DNA of 64,000 bases from an uncultured Lachnospiraceae bacterium (lineage in GTDB: Bacteria; Bacillota; Clostridia; Lachnospirales; Lachnospiraceae). Under the pieces are notes generated by a model. That model saw only the letters and a program-made list of their open reading frames with translations. It was not told the origin of the DNA and did not search any database. How positions within the stretch are numbered: the first letter of the stretch is position 1; the number at the start of each line of letters is the position of its first letter. Below, one piece after another: positions 35,359 to 44,068 of the stretch. Location of the stretch: the NCBI GenBank assembly GCA_900548905.1, contig URMK01000025.1:24224-88223 (forward strand). Direction: 5' to 3'. The translations under genes and the position numbers were made by a program.

Positions 35359-35698
35359 AATGACCTCCTTATATTTGTTTATTACGCTATATTCCCAAAA
35401 AGATCCAAATATCAATATTTATTGGAATGTAATACAAAAACTTTTATAATTCGACATGTCTGCCATAAACTTCGCATATATCAAATGTGTCATTAACGGA
35501 CGGTTACCGTTTCCATACGCATCCACAACAGAATACTTCCGGCAGTATCCCCACCAATCCTATCCAACATTTCCCCTCTTTATCCATTTACATCCGCTCC
35601 CGTCCCTGATATGGTATAAGTAGAATATCTGTTCGGCGCAGAATACAAATCGTCCGTCACCCTATTATCATATACTCTCGGAAAAGGAGGTTTTCCTC
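35359..35698 (+). promoter_or_regulatory. 340-bp intergenic region with promoter of the MoxR operon
   Basis: No convincing gene is present. TTTACA (35587-35592) and TATGGT (35610-35615) with 17-nt spacing form a weak promoter; TATAAG (35615-35620) is an alternative -10 box. The GGAGG ribosome site (35686-35690) is flanked by GGAAAA and TTTTCC, which could pair and hold it in a loop. The left part holds the remnant ATPase promoter. Confidence 0.4.
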
Positions 35699-36637
35699 AT
35701 GCCCCAGTCCCAGGCCCTGCAGCAAATCATTTCCAACATGGAAACCGTTATTATAGGAAAACGGGAGGTGATAGAGCTTGCTCTCATCACCCTGCTTTCG
35801 GACGGCCATCTTCTTCTGGAGGATGTACCGGGAGTGGGTAAAACCACTCTGGGGAAGGCCCTGGCCCAATCCATCCGCTGCAGCTTTGCCCGCATACAGT
35901 TCACTCCCGATACCCTTCCGTCAGATGTGACCGGCATGTCCGTTTACCAGATGCAGACCGGTGAATTCCGTTTTATGCCCGGAGTGGTCATGAACGATAT
36001 CCTGCTGGCTGATGAAATCAACCGGACCTCCCCGAAGACACAGGCCAGCCTGCTGGAAGCCATGGAAGAAAGACAGATTACCGCAGACGGAAAAACATAT
36101 CCGCTTCCGGAGCTGTTTATGGTCATCGCCACCCAGAACCCGATCGAACAGCTGGGTACCTACCGGCTGCCGGAAGCCCAGCTGGACCGTTTCCTGATGA
36201 AGGTTTCCATGGGCTATCCCGAAAAAGAAAAAGAAGAAGCCGATATCGTCCGCCGCGCCCTGAACGGAGAGACGGTAAAACAGCTTTCTCCCGTTACCAC
36301 AAGGGACGCGGTTGCCGCTATGAAAAAAGAACTCCGGGAGGTCCGGGTGCATGACGATATTATGAGCTATGCCGTGGAAATCGCCCGGAATACGAGAAAA
36401 AGCAGATATCTTACCCTGGGCGCCAGCCCAAGGGCCGCTATAGCCCTGGTGCGGGCAGCCAGAAGCCGGGCCTATCTGGAAGGCCGCAGCTTCGCCACGC
36501 CTGAAGATGTGGCCGCCCTGGCACCACCGGTACTGCTCCACCGCCTGATTCTTTCCGCCCAGGCGCGTCTGGAAGGGAAAAAAGAAAAGGATGTGCTGCA
36601 GGAAGCCATGCGTGCGGCAAAAGTACCCGTATTATGA
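35699..36637 (+). CDS. MoxR family AAA+ ATPase
   Basis: A 312-residue AAA+ ATPase. Walker A is at 43-50 ('VPGVGKTT'), Walker B in 'DILLADEINRT' (about 101-111), sensor 1 in 'FMVIATQNPIEQLGTYRLPEAQLDRF', and the small helical lid with 'GASPRAAIALVRAAR' near 245. MoxR ATPases act as chaperones that mature or activate partner proteins, often with DUF58 proteins. The gene overlaps the DUF58 gene by 4 nt, and that gene overlaps the transglutaminase gene, the standard three-gene set of Firmicutes. Confidence 0.93.
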   Translation: MPQSQALQQIISNMETVIIGKREVIELALITLLSDGHLLLEDVPGVGKTTLGKALAQSIRCSFARIQFTPDTLPSDVTGMSVYQMQTGEFRFMPGVVMNDILLADEINRTSPKTQASLLEAMEERQITADGKTYPLPELFMVIATQNPIEQLGTYRLPEAQLDRFLMKVSMGYPEKEKEEADIVRRALNGETVKQLSPVTTRDAVAAMKKELREVRVHDDIMSYAVEIARNTRKSRYLTLGASPRAAIALVRAARSRAYLEGRSFATPEDVAALAPPVLLHRLILSAQARLEGKKEKDVLQEAMRAAKVPVL

Positions 36638-37770
36638 AAGAAAAGAAAAAGAAGGAAAAACGGCTGAAAAACCGATGGGGCAAGCTCCTTTATCTTCTTT
36701 TCCTCATCAGCTCCACAATACTGGTAAGCTGCCGGGGCGGGAATATTTCCTACCTGCTTTTTTATTTCGCCCTTTTGCTGCCGGCGCTGGCTTTCCTCTA
36801 TTCCCTGTATGTGTTCTATCGGTTTAAAATCGTACAGGATGTCTCCCGTGTTGTCGTAAAAGCGCAGGAAGTCCCTTATCGTCTTTTGCTGGCAAACGAA
36901 GATTTTCTTCCCTTTACCCATATCAGGCTTCACTTTTTTTCCGATATGGTTCGTATGGAGCCTGCGGATCCGGGTGTCATATCCCTGCTTCCCCATGAGG
37001 AAATCCGGGTGGATACCAAAATGTACTGCAAATACAGGGGGACCTATCCCGTTGGCGTGAAAAGTGTGGAGGTCACGGATTTCCTGGGACTTTTTACAAT
37101 CCGCTACCCGATGATGTCCCAAATCCGACTGACAGCAAGGCCCCGCATCATCCCTTTGGAACAGCTGAAAATCGTCCTCCAGGAACAGGATCCAAAAACC
37201 TCCCTGTTCCCGGTATCCCGGCTCCAGGATCTGCCCGATTATGAACTTCGCTCCTATCTTCCCGGGGATTCCAGGAAATACATTCACTGGAAAAATTCCG
37301 CACGGGCCGGAGAGCTTCTGGTTCGCAAACAGATGCCGGAGGAACTGTTTGAAACGATCCTTTTTATGGATTTGACCCCGCAGGGAGGGGGCATGGGAGC
37401 GAAGCACCCCATGGAAGAAGTACGTTCCATGGAAGATAATATTATCGAAACCGCGCTGTCCTTCGTCCATGATTATTATCTGAAGAATATTCCCATCCGG
37501 GTTTTATTTATGGAGGATTCCCTCCGGGAAATTCTGGTGGATGAAAGCACCGGGTTTGAGCCGTTTTATGACAAATGCTCAGAGCTTTCTTTTGTATCCC
37601 CTTATCCTCTGGAAAAAGTATGGGACAGCTTCCTTTCCTCGTCCGGCGGTCCCAATGCCTATATTCTGGTGACTGCCGCCGTTACGGATGCCCTGGCCTG
37701 CAGTGTGGCGGAAAAACAGGTGGCAGGAAATGAAGTCCTGCTTGTCAATGTGGGAGAGCTTTCTTTATGA
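36634..37770 (+). CDS. DUF58 domain membrane protein
   Basis: A 378-residue protein with a basic N-terminus and two adjacent membrane helices (about 15-60). A cytoplasmic or extracellular beta domain follows, then the DUF58 core 'YELRSYLPGDSRKYIHWKNSARAGELLVRK' (about 205-235) leading into a von Willebrand-A-like fold ('ILFMDLTPQ'). Partner of MoxR; probably in envelope biogenesis or stress, but the biochemical role is unknown. Translation is coupled on both sides by 4-nt overlaps. Confidence 0.9.
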   Translation: MKEKKKKEKRLKNRWGKLLYLLFLISSTILVSCRGGNISYLLFYFALLLPALAFLYSLYVFYRFKIVQDVSRVVVKAQEVPYRLLLANEDFLPFTHIRLHFFSDMVRMEPADPGVISLLPHEEIRVDTKMYCKYRGTYPVGVKSVEVTDFLGLFTIRYPMMSQIRLTARPRIIPLEQLKIVLQEQDPKTSLFPVSRLQDLPDYELRSYLPGDSRKYIHWKNSARAGELLVRKQMPEELFETILFMDLTPQGGGMGAKHPMEEVRSMEDNIIETALSFVHDYYLKNIPIRVLFMEDSLREILVDESTGFEPFYDKCSELSFVSPYPLEKVWDSFLSSSGGPNAYILVTAAVTDALACSVAEKQVAGNEVLLVNVGELSL

Positions 37771-40178
37771 AACCGATAGCAAACCGAGTTAAAAAAATAT
37801 ATGCCCTGACGGCTTCTTCCTGCCTTTGTACCGGAAGTCTGCTTATGCTGAAAAGCTTTTGGGAGCTTTCCGCCGGGACCCTTACAGCAGCAGCCGAAGG
37901 AACGGATGCCGCTTTGGCCCTGCCTTTGCTGCCGGGCCTGGAAAACAGCAGTACAAACCTTCTTTTCTCCCCCGGAGGGCTTCTCTTGTCTTCGATACTC
38001 TGTCTCCTTTTAATCACCTGGACGGAAGAAAAAAAGCTGCGTCTGCCGGTATGGGGCGGCCTGGCTGTATTTTCCCTGCTCGCAGGCTTCTTTGTTTTTC
38101 TATTGGAAAGAGGGAAAGCGGCACATTACGCTCAGGAGGCTGTTCCCATCTCCTCCTCTCCCATAGCCGGACGGGAGCTGTATCTTTTTTTCCTAATCAG
38201 CGGACTCCTTGTGCTTATGTGCGGTGTAACGGCCTTCCTGTCCTCCCAACGGCTCTGGCTGAAAGGTATCATTCTGCTTTCCCAGACAGGTATTCTTGCT
38301 GCTTATGCCATTTGGAAAATTCCTTTTTCCAAATGGGGGATTGTCATAATCCTGTTCTGCCTCCTTCTTTTTCTGGCGGAAACAGCCGCCTGTTTTATCA
38401 GCCGGAGCAGGGAAACAATTCCGTTTTCCCTGAAGAGCGGCTTGTCTTTATTTTTTACCCCGCCGGCTGAAAATGTTCTGTATCTGACACCGGTATTCCT
38501 TACCGCTGCCGTTCTTCTTGTCCTTCTTCCGACAGGAGAAAAGCCCGTGCGCTGGAATACGCTGCGCACTCTTGCGGCCGTTCTGGAAGAAAAAACAAAA
38601 GCTCTGCTGGTCCATACCAGCTATCTATTTACAGGCAGCCGGGATACCTATAGCCTTTCCTTCACCGGCTACAGCGGCGATGGGAATTTGGAAGGCAGTC
38701 TTTTTTCTGCTCCCTCCAATCAGATTTCCGTAACTGGAAGTAAAACAAAATCCCCGCTCTATCTTACCGGAACCATCCATGATTATTATAATGGACATGG
38801 CTGGGAACAAAGAGCGCTTGCTAAAAATTATCCCGGAGAAGAATACCTCCTCCATTGCAAACAGCTGGAATCCGCTTTCTCCCAAAGCACACTTACTTCG
38901 GAGGAACAGGCCGCGCTGATACGGACCTGCCGTTTTGAAGTGCGATTTGAAGGGCTGAAAACAGAAACCGTATTCTTTGCCCCTTATACAAGCAAATTTG
39001 TATTTTCCAAAGGAAAGCCCCCGGATACCCGCTACGACAGCCTCCTCCTGCCCAAGGCCCAGGGAGTCGGCTACAGTTATACACTTCTCTGTCTGGACGT
39101 GGACTGGGGCAGTCCCCTGATGCAGCAGCTTCTCCGCCAGCAGGCCTGGGCCGGCCCGCCGGTTTTGGATGCAGCCCTGCAAGAACGGGAGACTTATATT
39201 TACCAGCATTATACCGCTCTGCCCGATACGGTTCCCCGGAGAGTTTATACGCTTGCAGAGGAAATCACCCGGGGAGCCGCCAATGATTACGACAAGCTGA
39301 AGCTGCTGGAAGCCTGGCTGAGCAAACTCACTTATACGACCAGCCCTGCTGCCTGTCCCGAAGAGCAGGATTTTACCGACTATTTCCTGTTCGACAATCC
39401 GGAAGGCTACTGTACCTATTTTGCAACGGCGATGGCCGTACTGGGCCGCTGCTGCGGCATCCCCACGCGCTACGTGGAAGGGTTTGTAACCACGGGCACA
39501 CGCAGGACGGAAAGCCATCCGGTCTATCTGACCGGAGACAACGCCCATGCCTGGGCGGAATGTTATATCGAAAACGTAGGATGGGTGCCGTTTGAAGCCA
39601 CGCCCCGTTATTATGAGGCGGCTGCCGCTGCCTGGAGCCAGCCTTTTGTCCCTGCCGCCTCTGCTCCCGCCCTACCGGGTCCCCGGGAAACAGATTTGAT
39701 ACCGGAAACCGAAAACGTTGATCGTCCTTCTCCCGCGGCTTCCTACATGTCCCTGCATGGACCATCGCTTTTGCGACATGCGGGAGAAGCCCTCCTTCTT
39801 CTGGTACTGCTGCTTCTGCTCCTGGCTTTCTTTTTCTTCTGCCGGAACCGCCTGCGGCGCCGCTCCTACTGCCGTCTTGACGCTGAGAAAAAGCTGGAAG
39901 AGGGGATGAAGAAAGTATTGTACCTGGGAGAACTGCAGGGGATACGACTGGAAAAAGGAGAAACCCTTTCCTCCTATGGACGGCGGGCGGGCAGTGCCCT
40001 GGATATGCCGGAGCATCCATTTTCCACAATCATATATTTGTACCAAAGCATCCGGTTCGGGGGTGTACCTGTATCCGGGGAGCAGGTGCGGGAAATGGAG
40101 CAGTATGTCCAAATTCTGGAAAAACACTATCTTTGCGGATGCGGACGGATGAAAAGGCTTTTTTATCGGCTCAGGTGA
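37767..40178 (+). CDS. Membrane transglutaminase-like protein (TgpA type)
   Basis: An 803-residue protein. About seven N-terminal membrane helices (residues 10-270) precede an extracellular region with the transglutaminase-like core: Cys549 in 'GYCTYFATAMAVLGRCCGIP', His594 in 'NAHAWAE', and the third position Glu610 in 'WVPFEATP' where many homologues have Asp. A late membrane helix (about 675-695) and a cytoplasmic DUF4129-like tail end it. TgpA-type proteins are thought to be peptidases or amidases acting at the envelope. Last gene of the MoxR-DUF58 operon, followed by a strong terminator. Confidence 0.9.
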   Translation: MKPIANRVKKIYALTASSCLCTGSLLMLKSFWELSAGTLTAAAEGTDAALALPLLPGLENSSTNLLFSPGGLLLSSILCLLLITWTEEKKLRLPVWGGLAVFSLLAGFFVFLLERGKAAHYAQEAVPISSSPIAGRELYLFFLISGLLVLMCGVTAFLSSQRLWLKGIILLSQTGILAAYAIWKIPFSKWGIVIILFCLLLFLAETAACFISRSRETIPFSLKSGLSLFFTPPAENVLYLTPVFLTAAVLLVLLPTGEKPVRWNTLRTLAAVLEEKTKALLVHTSYLFTGSRDTYSLSFTGYSGDGNLEGSLFSAPSNQISVTGSKTKSPLYLTGTIHDYYNGHGWEQRALAKNYPGEEYLLHCKQLESAFSQSTLTSEEQAALIRTCRFEVRFEGLKTETVFFAPYTSKFVFSKGKPPDTRYDSLLLPKAQGVGYSYTLLCLDVDWGSPLMQQLLRQQAWAGPPVLDAALQERETYIYQHYTALPDTVPRRVYTLAEEITRGAANDYDKLKLLEAWLSKLTYTTSPAACPEEQDFTDYFLFDNPEGYCTYFATAMAVLGRCCGIPTRYVEGFVTTGTRRTESHPVYLTGDNAHAWAECYIENVGWVPFEATPRYYEAAAAAWSQPFVPAASAPALPGPRETDLIPETENVDRPSPAASYMSLHGPSLLRHAGEALLLLVLLLLLLAFFFFCRNRLRRRSYCRLDAEKKLEEGMKKVLYLGELQGIRLEKGETLSSYGRRAGSALDMPEHPFSTIIYLYQSIRFGGVPVSGEQVREMEQYVQILEKHYLCGCGRMKRLFYRLR

Positions 40179-40200
40179 ACCAAAGAATAACAGTACATGG

Positions 40201-40234
40201 AAAAGCCGCCGGTTTACTCCAACCGGCGGCTTTT
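40201..40234. terminator. Strong bidirectional terminator
   Basis: AAAAGCCGCCGGTT (40201-40214) and AACCGGCGGCTTTT (40221-40234) pair perfectly over 14 bp around a 6-nt loop, with T-rich sequence beyond. It ends the MoxR operon. Confidence 0.9.
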
Positions 40235-40246
40235 CTGTCCTTTATT

Positions 40247-40278
40247 AATAACAGTTCAGACAGATCTGAACTGTTATT
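40247..40278. repeat. Palindrome with GTTCAGA core
   Basis: AATAACAGTTCAGA (40247-40260) and TCTGAACTGTTATT (40265-40278) pair perfectly around CAGA. Its central 18 bp match the palindrome at 47854-47879 in all but one position, and a half copy lies at 63931-63938. It looks like a dispersed intergenic repeat. Confidence 0.7.
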
Positions 40279-40302
40279 CCGCATAGCAACGGTTCCGTAT
40301 CT

Positions 40303-40914
40303 TTACAGTTCCTCCACATATCCCTTCATCTTCAAATAAGCCGCTATCATCTCCACCGCGCCCTCTACCCCGCAGGCCGAGGTATTGATCATCAGAGCCT
40401 TATTCCTCTTATCCCCCCAGATCTCATCCGTATAATACTGGTAATAATTCCTGCGGATTTTCTCTGTTTTCTTAATCAGCTTCGCTGCCTTCTGCTTGTC
40501 CTCCAGGGAATACAGCTTCATGATCCGTTTGATCTTATCTTCCATATCCGCATAGATAAACACATTCACCACATCATCCTGATACTCCAGGATTACATCG
40601 GCACAGCGCCCCACCACCACACAGGATTCTTCCCGGGTTTTATTCAGAATCAAATCCGCCTGCATGTCAAACAGCCGCTCACTCAGCGTATCCGCGTCAA
40701 AATCATAAGGGATAAAGGATTCCCGGAAAGGGCTGGAAGGCTTTTCATCGTTTTCCATCAATTCTTCCACACTGATGCCGCTTTTCCCTGAAATTTCATT
40801 CAGGATATTTTTGTCCAGGAAAGTAAAGCCAAGCTTTTCCGCAAGCTTTTCACCCACTTCCCGTCCGCCGCTTCCATACTCACGTCCGATGGTAACCGTT
40901 ACTTTTTTCTTCAT
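40303..40914 (-). CDS. Cytidylate kinase-like protein
   Basis: A 203-residue P-loop protein of the cytidylate-kinase-like family: 'TIGREYGSGGREVGEKLAEKLGFTFLDKNIL' at the N-terminus holds the phosphate-binding glycines, 'ESCVVVGRCADVIL' is the central strand, and the lid region 'IRRNYYQYYTDEIWGD' is near 155. The family is common in Lachnospiraceae, but its true substrate is not known and it is not the housekeeping Cmk. ATG 40914 has AAGGAGGG upstream; the longer frame lacks a ribosome site. Single gene, convergent with the MoxR operon. Confidence 0.85.
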   Translation of the reverse strand: MKKKVTVTIGREYGSGGREVGEKLAEKLGFTFLDKNILNEISGKSGISVEELMENDEKPSSPFRESFIPYDFDADTLSERLFDMQADLILNKTREESCVVVGRCADVILEYQDDVVNVFIYADMEDKIKRIMKLYSLEDKQKAAKLIKKTEKIRRNYYQYYTDEIWGDKRNKALMINTSACGVEGAVEMIAAYLKMKGYVEEL

Positions 40915-41009
40915 ACCAAATCCCTCCTTTTCTTTCCGCATGGAACGCTGACGTGTGTTATACACTTCAGGCTGTCCGATTAGATGCCTTCTGCCTGCAG
41001 CAGGAAATT

Positions 41010-41450
41010 TTACTCAGAAACAGGTTCCTCCAAATCAGAGGTACAATGACAGCATTTCACCGCATCAGCCGGTATCTCGCTTTTACAATAGGGACAGATT
41101 TTCGTGGCAGGCTTTGCCGGCTCTTCCTCCTTTTTTCCTTTCTCCTTCCTGTTTCCAAGCTCCGCAATTTTATTGATGCCTTTTACCAACAGGAAGATCA
41201 CAAAGGCCATGATAAGGAAATTGATCACCGCTGTCAGAAAGGATCCGTATTTAATATCCACACCTCTGACAGTGAGCACAAGGTAGCTTAAATCCGTATT
41301 GGCAATAAGCCCCAGCAGAGGAGAAATCACATCGTTTACCAGCGAATTCACAATTCCCTGGAAAGCGGCACCCACAATGACACCCACCGCCATATCGATC
41401 ACGTTGCCGCGCATGATGAATTTCTCAAATTCCTTCAGAAACTTTTTCAT
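41010..41450 (-). CDS. mscL: Large-conductance mechanosensitive channel with zinc-ribbon tail
   Basis: A 146-residue MscL. The N-terminal amphipathic helix and pore helix 'FIMRGNVIDMAVGVIVGAAFQGIVNSLVNDVISP' are canonical, TM2 is 'FLTAVINFLIMAFVIFLLVKGIN', and a charged cytoplasmic helix follows. It then adds a Cys4 ribbon, 'CPYCKSEIPADAVKCCHCTS' (about 118-137), absent from E. coli MscL but seen in some Clostridia. It is an emergency valve against hypo-osmotic shock. ATG 41450 has AAGGGG at proper distance. Confidence 0.93.
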   Translation of the reverse strand: MKKFLKEFEKFIMRGNVIDMAVGVIVGAAFQGIVNSLVNDVISPLLGLIANTDLSYLVLTVRGVDIKYGSFLTAVINFLIMAFVIFLLVKGINKIAELGNRKEKGKKEEEPAKPATKICPYCKSEIPADAVKCCHCTSDLEEPVSE

Positions 41451-41583
41451 TGCTTTTCCCCTTCTCATTTGTAATAGTTCTATATACCTTATTTTATCAT
41501 AGTACCCCCTTTTCTGCCATATTTTTTACAATAGGTTCATCAAAGCTATTCCTTTTTATACGTAACACCGGATATACGTTTCC

Positions 41584-44004
41584 TTACACAAGCACCGGAT
41601 TCAAAATATCCAGATAAACCCGCGCACAGGGATCTTCGGAAAACAGCTCGCCTTCCGTTGTCAGTTCCAACATATCAACCCCTGTCAGATCCGCTTCTCC
41701 TGTATAGGTACCGCCTGTATCGGTCAGCTTCGGGGAGCAAAACAATGCCCTGCCGTCTCCTGACAGCTGCAGCCGCATATTTATTGTTTTCTCCTCCCGA
41801 TCCCATATAATATGTTCCCTGTCCAAGATCTTCGGTGTCCAGGCGTCAATATCAAATCCATACCGGAATGACAACCGTTGGTATTTTCCGCCAAGCTTCC
41901 ATACAATTCTGGTACGGTTCCCCATACTCAGGCCATGACTGTACCGCAGATGATCTACCACCAAAGGGAGCCTGCCATATGCTGTATTTGCACATATATC
42001 CTTCTGCACAGGACAATTTTGTGAAGTTTCCCAATGGTACCAGGGAAGTTCGGACAGAAGCCTGCACTCCTTATCTTTCCGGTTTTTATACGGAGGGGCT
42101 AACGCCGGCAGCGCTTCCGCCCTGTCTGCAACGGCAATTTCCACGGGGATCCCATCTCCTTTTACAGTGATTTCCAGCCATCCGGCAGTCCATTGAAAGC
42201 TCACCCTGTCTGAATTTGCGATACGGAAAGGTTCCCGGGCCAACCGCAGGCTAAAGCATATATTCTTTCCTTTTTCACTGTTTACGTGAATAAAACAGCT
42301 GTCTTTTTTATTTTTAATAACCAGATACTGCCAAAGCGCCAAAGCCCCGCGTATATGCAGAAGGAAACAGTCCTTTCCGGGTATGGAAAACCACTGGGCC
42401 TCCTCTTCATTTTCACGGGAGTGCATAATAATCATAAGATTCCTGAACAGGGCATAGTATACATTTCCGTCCGCTTCGACCGGATAGGCACGGCATAGTG
42501 TCTCATAAGCCTCCCCGCTTCCTGTCGTACCCGCGTAAAGCTTCCCCATACCTTTAAAAGCATCCGGCCGGTCTGTTACGAAAGGCAGATAATAAAATCT
42601 GGATTCCTTCGGTATCAGCTCCATGTTATTCCTGATCTGATAAACCGGCATAAATATTTCCCGGAAAATCCCTCCCGTCCACGCATCTCCCAGTTCTTCC
42701 GGCATATGGCCATTATAATCAACCGCCATATGTATTTTATTCAGTACCTCCGTTTTCTCAGGAATCAGCTTTTGCAGGATAACGGCCCTGAAAAAAGCGA
42801 TCACGGCAAGTCCCTGTACAGACCAGACAAGCTGATTATAAGGGCCGCATTCTATCAGCCAGCTTTCCCCTTCACAGGAATAATTTACCGCGCCCAGCGA
42901 CAATCCGGTAAGAAGCATTTCCACCGTAAACCCTAAGGATATCTGTTGTTCATTTCCCTGCAGATATCCATGACATTCGCCCGGTACATCCCGGAAACCG
43001 GCATCATTCCAGTACCAGTTTTCCGGCTGTACCCCTATCTGGCCGCAGGCACCGTCAATCCATGCCCCAAGTACGGCTCCAAAACAGGAATATGCCGCAT
43101 GGGCATGATTTTGTTTATAGGAAAATATAAAATAATCCGCATACTCTCTCATTTTTTCCATGAAAAACGGTCTTTTTATCATGGCGGCAAGCTCCAGGTT
43201 ATTTCGGTTCCCATCCGCATAAATGAACGTAATTCCATATTTTGCACACAGGGCAAGCAGCCGGAAGAAATATTCGTTTCTCCAATAGCTTTCCTCTTTT
43301 GTCCCCAGATACTGCTCCACAAAGCCTGTACTCACCAGATTGCGGCTGTGCTGCATCACATATTCAATCTCCGAAAGGCTGGTAATCGTATACTTACCAA
43401 ACTGTGTTTCATGAGGCCCCAGTGCTCCCAGATGCCATAAATACCCCTTCGCATCCTCCTCCAGCATATACGCCGTCACCTTATCGGCCCTGGCCTTATA
43501 GGATGCGATTAATCCCATTCCGGTATACGGCTTCAGGTCCTCCGGAAGCAGGTTCCATACCTCGGCAGGCTCATGCTCACTATAATCAAAAACAGTGAAC
43601 CACGGATTTTCCCGGTTAATTTCCCTCTTTACCGGATTTTTACCATGTTTTTTATTGATACGGAAGCTTACAGGACATGACCATATATCACTTCCCGTTT
43701 CTCTCACTCTGGCATGCCAAATCCCTTCATGTCGGGGCAGTTCCTCTGTCGCGGGAAAATAGTACCCCACCTCGGAATCAGGCAGAATGGCGGCTTCCAG
43801 CTTTGCTGCATCCATAAATTCCTGATTATCCGCAAGTTCCAGCACATACGCGGCGGCCTTGCTGTCCTTCGTTTTGCTCCATTTAAAATGCAGCGCAATG
43901 TCTGTGATTTCCTGTCCTTGAAACGGCGCCAGAAATTGGGAGGTTTCGTTTCTTTCCCCCCATGCATTATCATTCTTTTCCCTATCCGGCTGTTGCTCAC
44001 TCAT
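41584..44004 (-). CDS. GH98-family endo-glycosidase
   Basis: An 806-residue protein without signal peptide. Residues about 20-120 are an Ig/Fn3-like domain and about 130-470 the catalytic barrel, with the GH98 order of motifs: 'NPWFTVFDYSEHEPAEVW', 'STGFVEQYLG' (its Glu aligns with the conserved EQFWG acid), 'YGITFIYADGN', 'GAVLGAWIDGACGQIG' and 'WYWNDAGF'. The C-terminal 300 residues are beta-rich. GH98 enzymes are endo-beta-galactosidases on blood-group glycans or endo-xylanases. They are usually secreted, so a cytoplasmic copy behind an importer is unusual. ATG 44004 has GGAGAG upstream. Last gene of the operon, after a terminator. Confidence 0.75.
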   Translation of the reverse strand: MSEQQPDREKNDNAWGERNETSQFLAPFQGQEITDIALHFKWSKTKDSKAAAYVLELADNQEFMDAAKLEAAILPDSEVGYYFPATEELPRHEGIWHARVRETGSDIWSCPVSFRINKKHGKNPVKREINRENPWFTVFDYSEHEPAEVWNLLPEDLKPYTGMGLIASYKARADKVTAYMLEEDAKGYLWHLGALGPHETQFGKYTITSLSEIEYVMQHSRNLVSTGFVEQYLGTKEESYWRNEYFFRLLALCAKYGITFIYADGNRNNLELAAMIKRPFFMEKMREYADYFIFSYKQNHAHAAYSCFGAVLGAWIDGACGQIGVQPENWYWNDAGFRDVPGECHGYLQGNEQQISLGFTVEMLLTGLSLGAVNYSCEGESWLIECGPYNQLVWSVQGLAVIAFFRAVILQKLIPEKTEVLNKIHMAVDYNGHMPEELGDAWTGGIFREIFMPVYQIRNNMELIPKESRFYYLPFVTDRPDAFKGMGKLYAGTTGSGEAYETLCRAYPVEADGNVYYALFRNLMIIMHSRENEEEAQWFSIPGKDCFLLHIRGALALWQYLVIKNKKDSCFIHVNSEKGKNICFSLRLAREPFRIANSDRVSFQWTAGWLEITVKGDGIPVEIAVADRAEALPALAPPYKNRKDKECRLLSELPWYHWETSQNCPVQKDICANTAYGRLPLVVDHLRYSHGLSMGNRTRIVWKLGGKYQRLSFRYGFDIDAWTPKILDREHIIWDREEKTINMRLQLSGDGRALFCSPKLTDTGGTYTGEADLTGVDMLELTTEGELFSEDPCARVYLDILNPVLV

Positions 44005-44033
44005 ACTTACTCTCCATTCTTTATCCGGTATAT

Positions 44034-44062
44034 AAAAAAGGGCACCATCGGGCGCCCTTTTT
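44034..44062 (-). terminator. Intercistronic terminator before the GH98 gene
   Basis: AAAAAGGGC (44035-44043) and GCCCTTTTT (44054-44062) pair around 10 nt. On the minus strand the stem is followed by T6. It lies between the binding-protein stop and the GH98 ribosome site, so GH98 is expressed only by read-through. Confidence 0.7.
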
Positions 44063-44068
44063 CTCTGT

